From Chloroflexota bacterium (lineage in GTDB: Bacteria; Chloroflexota; Dehalococcoidia; CAUJGQ01), in the NCBI GenBank assembly GCA_963170165.1, contig CAUJGQ010000072.1, forward strand, positions 1 to 44,773: a stretch of DNA of 44,773 bases, written 5' to 3'. A program made the position numbers and the translations under genes. The notes beneath the pieces are model-generated. The model was not told the origin of the DNA and did no database searches. It saw nothing but the letters and a program-made list of their open reading frames with translations. Positions 24,727-32,086 of this stretch are shown piece by piece. Numbering within the stretch: the first letter of the stretch is position 1; every line of letters starts with the position of its first letter.

Positions 24727-25720
24727 CGTCGTCCCCCTGGACATCGGTGATTTTGACGGCCAGCCGTCCGCCGATCAGACCGGGCGTGCCGGTGAACTTG
24801 TCGCGATTGCCGACCCGCATCCGCACCTGGCGGACGGCGCCGGCGCCCAGAATCAGCACGTCATGTTCTTGCAGTTGCAGCAGTTCCTCGACGGTGACCC
24901 GCGTTTCTCCCAGGACGGCGGTGACCTTGAGCTGCGCCCGGCGGAGGTTGCCCCGGATCTGGGCGCGGGTCTGCGGGGTGGCGCTGTGACGGCGATTCGA
25001 GACGACCCACGCCTGAGCGCTCAACCGCTGCATCAGCGGCTCCAGCACCAGATGCGGGATACACAGGCTGATGGTGCCCAGGTGGTCCGCCATCTGTACC
25101 TCGAGCAGCACAATGATGACGATGTCGCTGGGGGCGCAAATGTGGACCAGCTGCGGGCTGGTCGAGACATCGACAATCGCGGGGTCCACTTCTTGGAGAT
25201 TGGTCCAGGCCTCGCGCACGCACTCCAGCAACGTGCGGCCGATGTTGCGCACTAGCGCCATCTCGATGTCGGTGAATTCGTGGTCGGAATCCACCCCGGC
25301 GCCGGTGCCCCCCAGGAGCCGGTCTAGCATCACGAGCGCCAGCTCGGGCTGGAGCTCCATGATTACGTTGCCTTCCAGCGGTTTGAGCGTGACGACGCTC
25401 ACCACACTCTGGGCGGGCAGCAGGTCAATGTATTCCTCGTACAGCCCCTGGTCGACGGATGTGACCCGCAGGGTGACGCTGGCGCGCAGCCTGGCCGATA
25501 GCGCCGACGATGCCAGCCGGGCGACATTCTGATGCAGCGCCAGCAGCGAGCGCAGGTGGTCCTTGGAAAACTTGTCCGGTTTGCGGAAGTCCCAGGTGCG
25601 GGCCTGCTTGGCGGGAACGGACGCAGGCTCCGCCGCAAGCGCTCCGCCGTCTTCCAGCGGCAGCGAGGCGAGTAGCGCCTCAATCTCGGTTTGCGACAGG
25701 GTTTCGCCACGCGCCTTCAT
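24713..25720 (-). CDS. fliM: Flagellar motor switch protein FliM
   Basis: FliM is the C-ring subunit that receives phosphorylated CheY. The 335-aa protein has the CheY-binding N-terminal peptide (LSQTEIEALL, residues 8-17), a middle CheC-like domain (from YDFRKPDKFS-type text WDFRKPDKFSKDHLR to about 240, including LGGTGAG near residue 150) and a C-terminal SPOA domain (VTAVLGETRVTVEELLQLQE then HDVLILG). These three parts are complete. fliN overlaps its end, fliL lies 27 bases before it. Confidence 0.96.
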   Translation of the reverse strand: MKARGETLSQTEIEALLASLPLEDGGALAAEPASVPAKQARTWDFRKPDKFSKDHLRSLLALHQNVARLASSALSARLRASVTLRVTSVDQGLYEEYIDLLPAQSVVSVVTLKPLEGNVIMELQPELALVMLDRLLGGTGAGVDSDHEFTDIEMALVRNIGRTLLECVREAWTNLQEVDPAIVDVSTSPQLVHICAPSDIVIIVLLEVQMADHLGTISLCIPHLVLEPLMQRLSAQAWVVSNRRHSATPQTRAQIRGNLRRAQLKVTAVLGETRVTVEELLQLQEHDVLILGAGAVRQVRMRVGNRDKFTGTPGLIGGRLAVKITDVQGDDDGNN

Positions 25721-25747
25721 GCCTGTTCCCTGACTGCTGCAATGCGG

Positions 25748-26299
25748 CTACTGAACGACCAGCCGGACGATGTAGACGCCGATGATCTCCGGCTTGCCCC
25801 CAACGATCTCATCAACGGCTTCCATCAACTCCACCTTGAGTGCCTCTTTGCCCTCCACGCTGGTCATCTCCTCCAGCGTCTTGCTGCTGATGATGCGCAG
25901 CACCGCGTCATCGATCTGAACCTTGCGATGGGACACCGGCTCCAGCGCCGGATCAAGTACCGGCTCGCTGCTCGCGGGCGCCCCGTGGCCGCCGCCGCCG
26001 CTGCCCTTGGCCTTCTTTGCGTCGGCCGGTGGCTCAAACTCGAACGCCAGCTCAATGCGCGCATAGTTGCGGACGCCGGGCGGTCCTGCCAGGTTCACCA
26101 CCCGGTCTGAAACGGGGTAGATCAGTCCCGGATCGTGACGTTTCGGCTTCTTCTTGGCGGTTTGGGTGGCATGAACGGCTTCTTCCTCATCCTCCACCGC
26201 CTCGGCCGGCTTCCCCTTCATCATCGGCAGGACAAAGAACCACACCAGCGCCAGCAACACCACCGCCGCGACGCCGCCAAACATCATCGGTTTCTTCAT
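25748..26299 (-). CDS. fliL: Flagellar basal body-associated protein FliL
   Basis: FliL is a single-pass membrane protein near the stator that supports torque under load. The 183-aa product has a membrane segment at residues 8-27, a highly charged stretch (EDEEEAVHATQTAKKKPKRH), a Gly/Ala-rich insert in the domain (about 95-112), and the C-terminal region DDAVLRIISSKTLEEMTSVE then GKEALKVELMEAVDEIV typical of FliL. It lies between motB and fliM, the common order. Confidence 0.92.
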   Translation of the reverse strand: MKKPMMFGGVAAVVLLALVWFFVLPMMKGKPAEAVEDEEEAVHATQTAKKKPKRHDPGLIYPVSDRVVNLAGPPGVRNYARIELAFEFEPPADAKKAKGSGGGGHGAPASSEPVLDPALEPVSHRKVQIDDAVLRIISSKTLEEMTSVEGKEALKVELMEAVDEIVGGKPEIIGVYIVRLVVQ

Positions 26300-26338
26300 G
26301 GCTGATCCCCTCGTCTCCCCTGCTGGCCCGGCAGACGC

Positions 26339-27118
26339 CTAATGCCCCTTCGCCGGCTTCGGTGTAGGCGTGGCGCGCGGTGTGCGGACGCCGGCCGCCG
26401 GGTCCGGAGTGGCAGGCGGGTAGATCACCACCACCTCAGCCCGCCGGTTTTGGGCGCGACCCTCGGCGGTGGAGTTATCGGCCCGTGGCCGGGACTCGCC
26501 GAACGCTGCCGCAAACATCTTGCCGGCGTCCAACCCACCTTCCACGAGCCGGCGTAGTACCGCGGTCGCCCGTGCGCTGGATAGCTCCCAGTTCGAGGCG
26601 TAGTCGACGGAGTTGTGCGGTACGTTGTCGGTGTGGCCGTCGATGCGGATTTCGTTCGGATTGCCCTTGAGAGCCTGGGCTACCGCGTCGATGATCGGCA
26701 GCGCCGATGGCCGCAGCTGGGCGCTACCGGAAGCAAACAGCAGGTCGCTGCCCATGCCGATGATGATGCGGTCCTGCTCCATGCGGATGTTGAGCCGGTC
26801 GCCGAGCCCGCGCTCCTTGGAGATCTGCTGAATCACGCCCTGCAGCGCTTGGAAGTCCGAGATCTCCTGCGTTGAGCCACCGGCGTTGGTCGAGCCGGAA
26901 CCAGTGAAGACGGCAGAACTGCCGCCGGTGCCGTTGCCGTCACCGAGCACATTGAAGGCGTCATGCAGGCTGCCGGCGAGAATGGCGAACTTCTTGGCGT
27001 CGTCCTGGGAACCGGAGTACAGCACGATGAAGAACACGAGGAGCAAGGTGATCAGGTCCGCATAGGTGATCAGCCAGCGCTCGTGGTTTTCCGGTTTTGG
27101 TTGCTTCTTTGCGCGCAT
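26339..27118 (-). CDS. motB: Flagellar stator protein MotB
   Basis: MotB is the peptidoglycan-anchored half of the ion-driven stator. The 259-aa protein has a basic N-terminus, one membrane segment with the ion-carrying aspartate (Asp21 in ITYADLITLLLVFFIVLYS), a plug/linker rich in Gly and Ser (about 62-85), and an OmpA-like domain (about 105-235) with RIDGHTDNVPHNSVDYASNW and LSSARATAVLRRLVEGG, the peptidoglycan-binding motif. The short Pro/Thr tail is variable. It follows motA by two bases. Whether it uses H+ or Na+ cannot be read reliably. Confidence 0.95.
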   Translation of the reverse strand: MRAKKQPKPENHERWLITYADLITLLLVFFIVLYSGSQDDAKKFAILAGSLHDAFNVLGDGNGTGGSSAVFTGSGSTNAGGSTQEISDFQALQGVIQQISKERGLGDRLNIRMEQDRIIIGMGSDLLFASGSAQLRPSALPIIDAVAQALKGNPNEIRIDGHTDNVPHNSVDYASNWELSSARATAVLRRLVEGGLDAGKMFAAAFGESRPRADNSTAEGRAQNRRAEVVVIYPPATPDPAAGVRTPRATPTPKPAKGH

Positions 27119-27120
27119 CG

Positions 27121-27921
27121 TTACGCCGCCTGCCGCTCAGCGCTCTTGCCACCGCCGGCTTCACTACCGGTGCGCAGCTTGGGCGACAAGAAGCCGTCCA
27201 GCTTCTCCCGCACAATGCGAGGGTTGTCGCCTGCTTGAATCGAGAGGATGCCCTCGAGCGACATTTCACCGATGTGCGCCTCGTGCTTCATACGGCCCTT
27301 GAGCTTGATACCCAGCGGCAGAAACAGGATGTTGGCGGAGAACACGCCGATGAAGGTGGCGATGAAGGCGCCGGCGATCTTGTGGCCGAGTGTGCTGGTG
27401 TCGCTGAGGTTGGAGAGCACGTTGATCAGGCCGAGCACGGTGCCCATGATGCCGAGCGTGGGGGCAAAACCGCCCATTGCCTCCAGCACGGCGATGCCGC
27501 CCTCGTGCCGCTCCTCGCGCGCGGCTAGCTCAATCTCCATGATCGAACGCAGCCGCTCGGGGTCCGTGCCGTCAATCATCAGCATCAGCCCCTTCTTGAT
27601 GAACGGGTCGCTGACCGATTGAGCTTTGCCCTCAAGCGATAGCAGTCCTTCGCGGCGGCTCTGCTCCGCCATGCTGACCAGCAGGTCAGCGGTATGGCGG
27701 GCATCATGGCCCTTATCGAAGAAGGCATGCATCAGCACGCCGGCCAGGCCAATGATGCGGCTGAGCGGAAAGGAGATGAAGGCTGTGCCGAAGGTGCCGC
27801 CGAGCACGATCACGAAGGCAGGGATGTTGATGATGGCCGCCGGGTTGCCGCCCTCCATCACCATGCCGCCGAAGATCGATCCGAAGCCGAGCGCCAGTCC
27901 GATCAGTGTAGCGAGGTCCAT
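27121..27921 (-). CDS. motA: Flagellar stator protein MotA
   Basis: MotA pairs with MotB to form the stator channel. The 266-aa protein has four membrane segments: near residues 3-20, 28-50, about 145-165 and 180-205, with the charged cytoplasmic loop between the second and third that touches FliG. Family motifs include MEGGNPAAIINIPAFVIVLG, GTFGTAFISFPL, GFAPTLGIMGTVLGLINVL and AGAFIATFIGVFSANILFLP. The start at 27921 has GGAGA upstream and removes eleven non-homologous residues. It follows flbD by 95 bases, a gap that holds a small imperfect hairpin. Confidence 0.95.
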   Translation of the reverse strand: MDLATLIGLALGFGSIFGGMVMEGGNPAAIINIPAFVIVLGGTFGTAFISFPLSRIIGLAGVLMHAFFDKGHDARHTADLLVSMAEQSRREGLLSLEGKAQSVSDPFIKKGLMLMIDGTDPERLRSIMEIELAAREERHEGGIAVLEAMGGFAPTLGIMGTVLGLINVLSNLSDTSTLGHKIAGAFIATFIGVFSANILFLPLGIKLKGRMKHEAHIGEMSLEGILSIQAGDNPRIVREKLDGFLSPKLRTGSEAGGGKSAERQAA

Positions 27922-28016
27922 TCGCTTATCTCCGTCGCGTCCTTGCGCGGGCATTGCCAGGTTTGGTGACCATGCTCACTACCGGGGCTCGCGGCCGGTG
28001 AGCGGAGGCCGGGTGG

Positions 28017-28241
28017 TCAGACGACGCTGCGGTGAATCTGGAGCGGCACCGGCGCGCTGGGATGATGGATCGCCTGGCGGTACTCGAGGACCAGCTCGGC
28101 CACCTGCGCCGCGCCCTCCCGCACGACATATGCCTGACCGTTCGTCAACAGAATGTGGGTGTCCGGCACGGCCTCGATCATCTGGATGTGCTCCGCGTTG
28201 ATGTAGAACCGGGAGCCGTTCAGCCGGGTCACTTCGATCAC
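28017..28241 (-). CDS. flbD: FlbD family flagellar protein
   Basis: A 74-aa protein of the FlbD/YlzI family, small proteins found before motA in many Gram-positive and thermophilic bacteria; the precise function is unsettled. The signature is present: IEVTRLNGSRFYINAEHIQM followed by EAVPDTHILLTNGQAYVVRE and a C-terminal helix. The start is GTG at 28241: GGAG lies eight bases ahead of it, while the in-frame GTG at 28250 would be too close. It is the first gene of the flbD-motA-motB-fliL-fliM-fliN unit, directly behind a flagellar box. Confidence 0.85.
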   Translation of the reverse strand: MIEVTRLNGSRFYINAEHIQMIEAVPDTHILLTNGQAYVVREGAAQVAELVLEYRQAIHHPSAPVPLQIHRSVV

Positions 28242-28268
28242 GTCACACACTCCAAGCTGACTGCACCC

Positions 28269-28312
28269 AGGCTATCCGGGCAGTTCGGCGGCTCCCATTG
28301 GGGTAATCCCCG
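28269..28312 (-). promoter_or_regulatory. Flagellar box plus -10 upstream of flbD-motAB
   Basis: On the minus strand the box CGGGGATTACCCCAAT (28312-28297) is followed after exactly 22 bases by TAGCCT (28274-28269), 27 bases before the flbD GTG. The box is almost a perfect palindrome, GGGG-ATTA-CCCC. It lies between the terminator of the regulator gene and flbD, where an independent promoter is needed. Confidence 0.65.
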
Positions 28313-28365
28313 AACCCGCGGCCGGTGGTTCCTGACCCGGCGGTCTGCTGCCTCTTGGGCCACGA

Positions 28366-28406
28366 GCAAACCCCCATCCCCGCGCCGCACGGGGATGGGG
28401 GTTTGC
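28366..28406 (-). terminator. Strong hairpin terminator after the response regulator
   Basis: Perfect 17-bp arms (28366-28382 and 28390-28406) enclose a 7-base loop, 25 bases beyond the stop of the minus-strand regulator gene. The outer pairs are A/T, but no long T-run follows. Confidence 0.85.
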
Positions 28407-28430
28407 CGGAGGAGGGAACCACAACCGCGA

Positions 28431-29177
28431 TTACCGGCCGCCGGCCATGCCGATGTCGGTGTCGGTCTCTACGAAGATCAGGCCCTTGCGGATGGCGTAG
28501 CGGATCAGTTCGGCACTGCCACGCACCCCGAGTTTCTGGACGATGTGCTCTTTGTGCGCTTCCACCGTCTTGACGCTGATAAACAGCCGCTCGGCGATGG
28601 CGCGATTGGTGTAGCCTTCGGCGATCAGCTGGAGCACCTCGCGCTCCCGCGCCGAAAGCGTTGCCTCGCGACCGCCCCGGCCCTCACTGGCCAGCAGGTA
28701 GCTGCGCAGCCGGTCGCCCTCGGCGAGCGACTGGGACAAGTAGGTGTTGGACTGGCTGACGGTGCGGATAGCGAGCAGCAGCTCGTCCGAGGAGGATGAC
28801 TTGAGCACGTATCCCGACGCGCCCGCCTTCAGCGCAGAGCGAACCTGATCCTCGTGGCCGTAGCCAGACAGGACGAGCACCTTGACCTTGGGCATCCGCT
28901 TGCGAATCACCGCCGTCGCCTCGATGCCATTGAGGCCCGGCATGGCGGTGTCCATCAGCACGACATCTGGCTTGAGCTGCTCGGCCTGGTCTATCGCCTG
29001 CCGCCCGTCCGACGCCTCGCCGATGACCTCAACCTCACCGTTCATTTCCAGCAGCAGGCGGAGCGTATCCCGCAGCACCGTGTGATCATCAACAATCAGC
29101 ACCCGGATGCTCTTGAAACCAAGGCGTCGATTCGCGCCGCTGGGGGTGGCAGTCATGGGCGAGGTCACAGTCTGCAT
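28431..29177 (-). CDS. NarL/LuxR-family response regulator
   Basis: A two-domain transcription factor of 248 aa. The receiver domain (about residues 24-140) has the acidic pair in IVDDH, phosphoacceptor Asp76 (LMDTAMP), and Lys126 (YVLKSS). The C-terminal LuxR-type helix-turn-helix (about 180-240) reads LSAREREVLQLIAEGYTNRA, IAERLFISVKTVEAHKEHIV, KLGVRG. The family binds inverted repeats, often centred near -42. The start at 29177 has GGAGA upstream and drops a 31-residue upstream frame that overlaps the promoter. No histidine kinase other than CheA is in the window. It is the only DNA-binding regulator among the motility genes, and its own promoter carries the flagellar box, so it is my candidate for the regulator of the locus. 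Confidence 0.93.
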   Translation of the reverse strand: MQTVTSPMTATPSGANRRLGFKSIRVLIVDDHTVLRDTLRLLLEMNGEVEVIGEASDGRQAIDQAEQLKPDVVLMDTAMPGLNGIEATAVIRKRMPKVKVLVLSGYGHEDQVRSALKAGASGYVLKSSSSDELLLAIRTVSQSNTYLSQSLAEGDRLRSYLLASEGRGGREATLSAREREVLQLIAEGYTNRAIAERLFISVKTVEAHKEHIVQKLGVRGSAELIRYAIRKGLIFVETDTDIGMAGGR

Positions 29178-29244
29178 TGGTGTTCTCCGCGCTGACCCGC
29201 CGGATAAATCGTGGTTCCGGTCGGTAGGGCTGTTCGCGAGTCCT

Positions 29245-29288
29245 ATGTTCGCGGCCGGTGGCAATTCCATATATTGGGGAAAACCCGC
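29245..29288 (-). promoter_or_regulatory. Flagellar box plus -10 upstream of the NarL-type regulator
   Basis: On the minus strand the box GCGGGTTTTCCCCAAT (29288-29273) is followed after exactly 22 bases by GAACAT (29250-29245), 67 bases before the start. The -10 is weak, but keeps A at position 2 and T at position 6. If real, the gene may control itself. Confidence 0.45.
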
Positions 29289-29378
29289 AATTCTGTCACG
29301 AACAACGCTAGGCTATCCATCACCGTGCCGGGTTTTATGCCATCGGGGAGCGTGAGTCAACAACAAACCGGCCGGTCA

Positions 29379-29407
29379 TTGATCAATGCTTGCCACCTAG
29401 GTATACG
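29379..29407 (+). promoter_or_regulatory. Possible promoter for the subtilisin-like protease
   Basis: TTGATC at 29379-29384 and TATACG at 29402-29407 are spaced by 17 bases, about 130 bases before the protease start. Each matches the sigma-70 consensus at four of six positions. Confidence 0.4.
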
Positions 29408-29537
29408 GCAGATCAGGGCCCCAACTTGAGGCCCATGCCCGGCAGTTTGCCTGTGGCCACCCGGAGCTTGCTGCCAGCCCCGGGGCAGCTATACTCCCTC
29501 CATCCATCGCGGCTCGCCTCGCTATTAGCCGTGGTCA

Positions 29538-30887
29538 ATGGGGGGATCGATGGTGCGTAACGGTAGCGTGTGGAAGCACCTGCGCCTCGGGCTCGTGGCG
29601 GTTGCGGTGGTGCTGGCCGGGGTGGGCGTTGGCTCCGGCCCACCGGGCGCAGCAGGAGAGCGGCGCGTGTCACTAGTGGTCGGACTGCAGCCCGGTGTCA
29701 CGGCGGATACGCTAGACCGGCAGCTGGCCATCGCCGGTGCGTGGCGAACCAGCGCGGTACCGCAACTTGGCCTGGCTGGCGTCAGTGTCCCCGAACCGCG
29801 CGCCGCGGATCTCCTGACACGTCTGCGCGCCCATCCCGCCGTCCGTCACGCCAATCGCGATGTGTCGCTGGCTCCGACCTCAGACGCGGTGATGGAGCCG
29901 CTGGATGAGGCGACACGAGAAGTGCTGCGGGAGTCCGGCGCCGGCGCAGACGCCGTCTTCTACGACCCGTTCTACGCGCAGGGCCGCCAATGGAACCTGG
30001 ACATCATCGGCGCGCCGAGGGCGTGGGACTTGCTCCCGGCGGGCGCCAGCACGGTAGTGGCGATCCTAGACACCGGTTTGGATTACGGCCATCCGGAGTT
30101 TGCCGGTCGCATCAACCGGCGCGCCTGCGATATGTGGGCGAACGCCTGTCCTTATCCGGCCGCTGCGCCCCAGGTGGATGTGCAGGGGCACGGTACACAC
30201 GTCGCAGGCATTATCGGTGCAAACACCGGCAATGCCATCGGTGTGGCGTCCGTAACCGGCGGGCGCGTCAGCCTGCTACCGGTGCGGGTACTGTCGCAGG
30301 CAGGATCGCTCGCCGGCGACCAGGTGCTTACGCTCAGCCGGGCCGTGGTCTATGCCGTGGACAACGGCGCCAAGGTGATCAACATGTCTTTGGGAGGCGC
30401 CTGCGGCACCACCTCCGCTGACGTGCCGGGCTTTTTCGATGCCATCGAGTATGCCCACCATCGGGACGTGTTGTTGGTGGTTTCGGCGGGCAACGGCGGC
30501 GGCTGCTACGGGGGCCGCTTCTGGGCCAACTCGGACCGCGTGATCTCGGTCGCCGCCACGGACAGTATCGATAACGGCGCCACCTTCACTGATCGCGGCC
30601 GCTGGGTCGATGTAGCTGCGCCGGGTGTGCGCATCCTGTCCACTATTCCCATGGACCAGGGCGGCTATGCACTGTTCAGCGGTACCTCGATGGCCACGCC
30701 ACACGTGGCCGGCCTGGCCGCCTTGCTGTATCAGGCGCCGGGGGCGACTAAGGCCAAAGTCATGGAGTGGATCACCAGCACCTGTGACCCGACCGGCATC
30801 AACGTCTTCACCATTTGCGGTGGGCGGGTTAACGCCTACCGCGCGGTCCACCTGGCGATGAGGGGTACCGACCCCGCCAAGCCATAA
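29538..30887 (+). CDS. Secreted subtilisin-family (S8) serine protease
   Basis: An exported endopeptidase of up to 449 aa: signal peptide (about residues 14-40), an N-terminal propeptide-like domain (45-115, ending AVRHANRDVS), and a subtilase domain with Asp178 (AILDTGLDYG), His218 (GHGTHVAG), Asn319 (SAGNG) and Ser384 (SGTSMATPHVAG). Several cysteines (CDMWANAC, GGACG, GGGCYGG, STCDPTG and FTICGG) suggest disulfides in the mature enzyme, as in extracellular thermostable subtilases. A second start codon twelve bases on (MVRNG) has a better G-rich stretch upstream and may be the true one. It is not obviously tied to motility, but lies inside the locus, and a terminator follows. Confidence 0.94.
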   Translation: MGGSMVRNGSVWKHLRLGLVAVAVVLAGVGVGSGPPGAAGERRVSLVVGLQPGVTADTLDRQLAIAGAWRTSAVPQLGLAGVSVPEPRAADLLTRLRAHPAVRHANRDVSLAPTSDAVMEPLDEATREVLRESGAGADAVFYDPFYAQGRQWNLDIIGAPRAWDLLPAGASTVVAILDTGLDYGHPEFAGRINRRACDMWANACPYPAAAPQVDVQGHGTHVAGIIGANTGNAIGVASVTGGRVSLLPVRVLSQAGSLAGDQVLTLSRAVVYAVDNGAKVINMSLGGACGTTSADVPGFFDAIEYAHHRDVLLVVSAGNGGGCYGGRFWANSDRVISVAATDSIDNGATFTDRGRWVDVAAPGVRILSTIPMDQGGYALFSGTSMATPHVAGLAALLYQAPGATKAKVMEWITSTCDPTGINVFTICGGRVNAYRAVHLAMRGTDPAKP

Positions 30888-30908
30888 GACGCCACCGGCA
30901 TGCTGCAC

Positions 30909-30942
30909 GGAACCGGGCAGGGTCGCTCCCTGTCCGGTTCCC
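30909..30942 (+). terminator. Terminator after the protease gene
   Basis: GGAACCGGGCAGGG at 30909-30922 pairs with CCCTGTCCGGTTCC at 30929-30942 (one G-T pair), loop of about 6 bases, with a TGTTTCC run after it. Confidence 0.8.
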
Positions 30943-31112
30943 TGTTTCCTGGGTTTCGCGCGCCGGCTAATGTCATGAGCAATTGATTCCACGCGGCGGC
31001 GGCCACCGCTTCAGGACAGCCTGATCTTGTCGATACTCGTGGTGTAGCAGCACTGTCACGCGCCGCGGCTCGCAGTGGCCGGCTTGGAGCGCGCGGAAGG
31101 GATCCGGGAAGC

Positions 31113-32009
31113 ATGAGTCACAAAGCCCATGTGCTGATTGCCGAAGACGGCGCGGCGGAGCGGCAGTTGCTCCAGTGGCTCCTGCAGCCCGAAGGCTACC
31201 GGCTAACGGTGGTCGATAACGGCGTGGCCGCCGTGGCGGCCTACCAGGCCAACGGCGCGGATGTCCTGCTCGTCGATTGGCTGATGCCGGAGATGGATGG
31301 CCTGGAGGTTGTGCGGAAGGTGCGGGCACTGGCCGCCGCGGTACCGCCGTACATCATCATGCTCACTGCCCGCATCGACCGCGACGACCTCGTTACCTGC
31401 CTGAATGCCGGCGCGGATGACTATCTCACCAAGCCGTTTGACCGGCGGGAGTTGCTGGCGCGCATCCGTGGTGGGGCTCGCATCCAGCAGCTGATGCGCG
31501 AGCTGTGGCGCAACAACGATCTGTTGCGGCGCATGGCCATGACAGACTCGCTTACCGGTTTGCCAAACCGCCGTGCCTTCGAAGAGTGGCTGTCTGCCGA
31601 GCGGGTGTTTCCCGACGGCCCGCGAACGTTCGCCGTGATCATGGCGGATCTTGATCACTTCAAAGCGATCAACGATGGAAATGGCCACCTGGTCGGCGAT
31701 GCCGTGTTACGCGAGGCGGCCGAGCGGCTGCGCGCCGCGCTACGCCCGTCTGATTTCATCGCACGCTTCGGCGGTGACGAGTTTGTCTTTGGTCTGCCGG
31801 ACTGCAACCGTGCCGATGCTGAGGGCGTTGCGGATCGGGTTCGCGCCGGCTTGCGCGAGGCACCCTTTGTGCTGCCGGATGGGAACATCATCAACCTATG
31901 CATCACCACCGGCATCGCGGTGTTCCCCGATGACGGCGCCCCCGCTGACCTGATCGCCGTTGCCGACCGCGCCCTCTTCCTGGCCAAAGCGGCGCGGCTG
32001 GCGGCGTAA
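31113..32009 (+). CDS. Response regulator with GGDEF domain (diguanylate cyclase)
   Basis: A 298-aa receiver-GGDEF protein that should make cyclic di-GMP when phosphorylated. Receiver: acidic pair near residues 11-12 (AEDG), phosphoacceptor Asp55 (LLVDWLMPEMDG), Thr85 (MLTAR) and Lys107 (TKPF). Linker helix about 122-142. GGDEF domain from MTDSLTGLPNRRAFEEW, with the exact active-site motif GGDEF at residues 220-224 and an inhibitory-site RPSD at 211-214, five residues before it, so product feedback is likely. It is like PleD but with one receiver. Cyclic di-GMP usually opposes motility, which makes its place in this locus sensible; no histidine kinase partner is next to it. Confidence 0.95.
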   Translation: MSHKAHVLIAEDGAAERQLLQWLLQPEGYRLTVVDNGVAAVAAYQANGADVLLVDWLMPEMDGLEVVRKVRALAAAVPPYIIMLTARIDRDDLVTCLNAGADDYLTKPFDRRELLARIRGGARIQQLMRELWRNNDLLRRMAMTDSLTGLPNRRAFEEWLSAERVFPDGPRTFAVIMADLDHFKAINDGNGHLVGDAVLREAAERLRAALRPSDFIARFGGDEFVFGLPDCNRADAEGVADRVRAGLREAPFVLPDGNIINLCITTGIAVFPDDGAPADLIAVADRALFLAKAARLAA

Positions 32010-32031
32010 GGCGCTGCCCGCATCACACGCA

Positions 32032-32064
32032 GACCGGCCGGTGACACCACGCCACCGGCCGGTC
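32032..32064. terminator. Convergent terminator between the GGDEF and M23 genes
   Basis: GACCGGCCGGTG at 32032-32043 pairs perfectly with CACCGGCCGGTC at 32053-32064, loop of 9 bases. It lies 22 bases after one gene's stop and 22 bases after the other's, so it may act on both strands. Confidence 0.8.
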
Positions 32065-32086
32065 CGTCGTTGTCTCTTACGCCAGG

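Larger units (their letters stand above)
29178..29537. other. Divergent intergenic region, regulator and protease
   Basis: This 360-base stretch holds no gene. It contains the flagellar box facing the regulator (29245-29288, minus strand) and a possible plus-strand promoter (29379-29407). A TAGGCT hexamer at 29309-29314 on the plus strand could be another -10. The rest shows no repeat or structure that I could identify. Confidence 0.7.
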
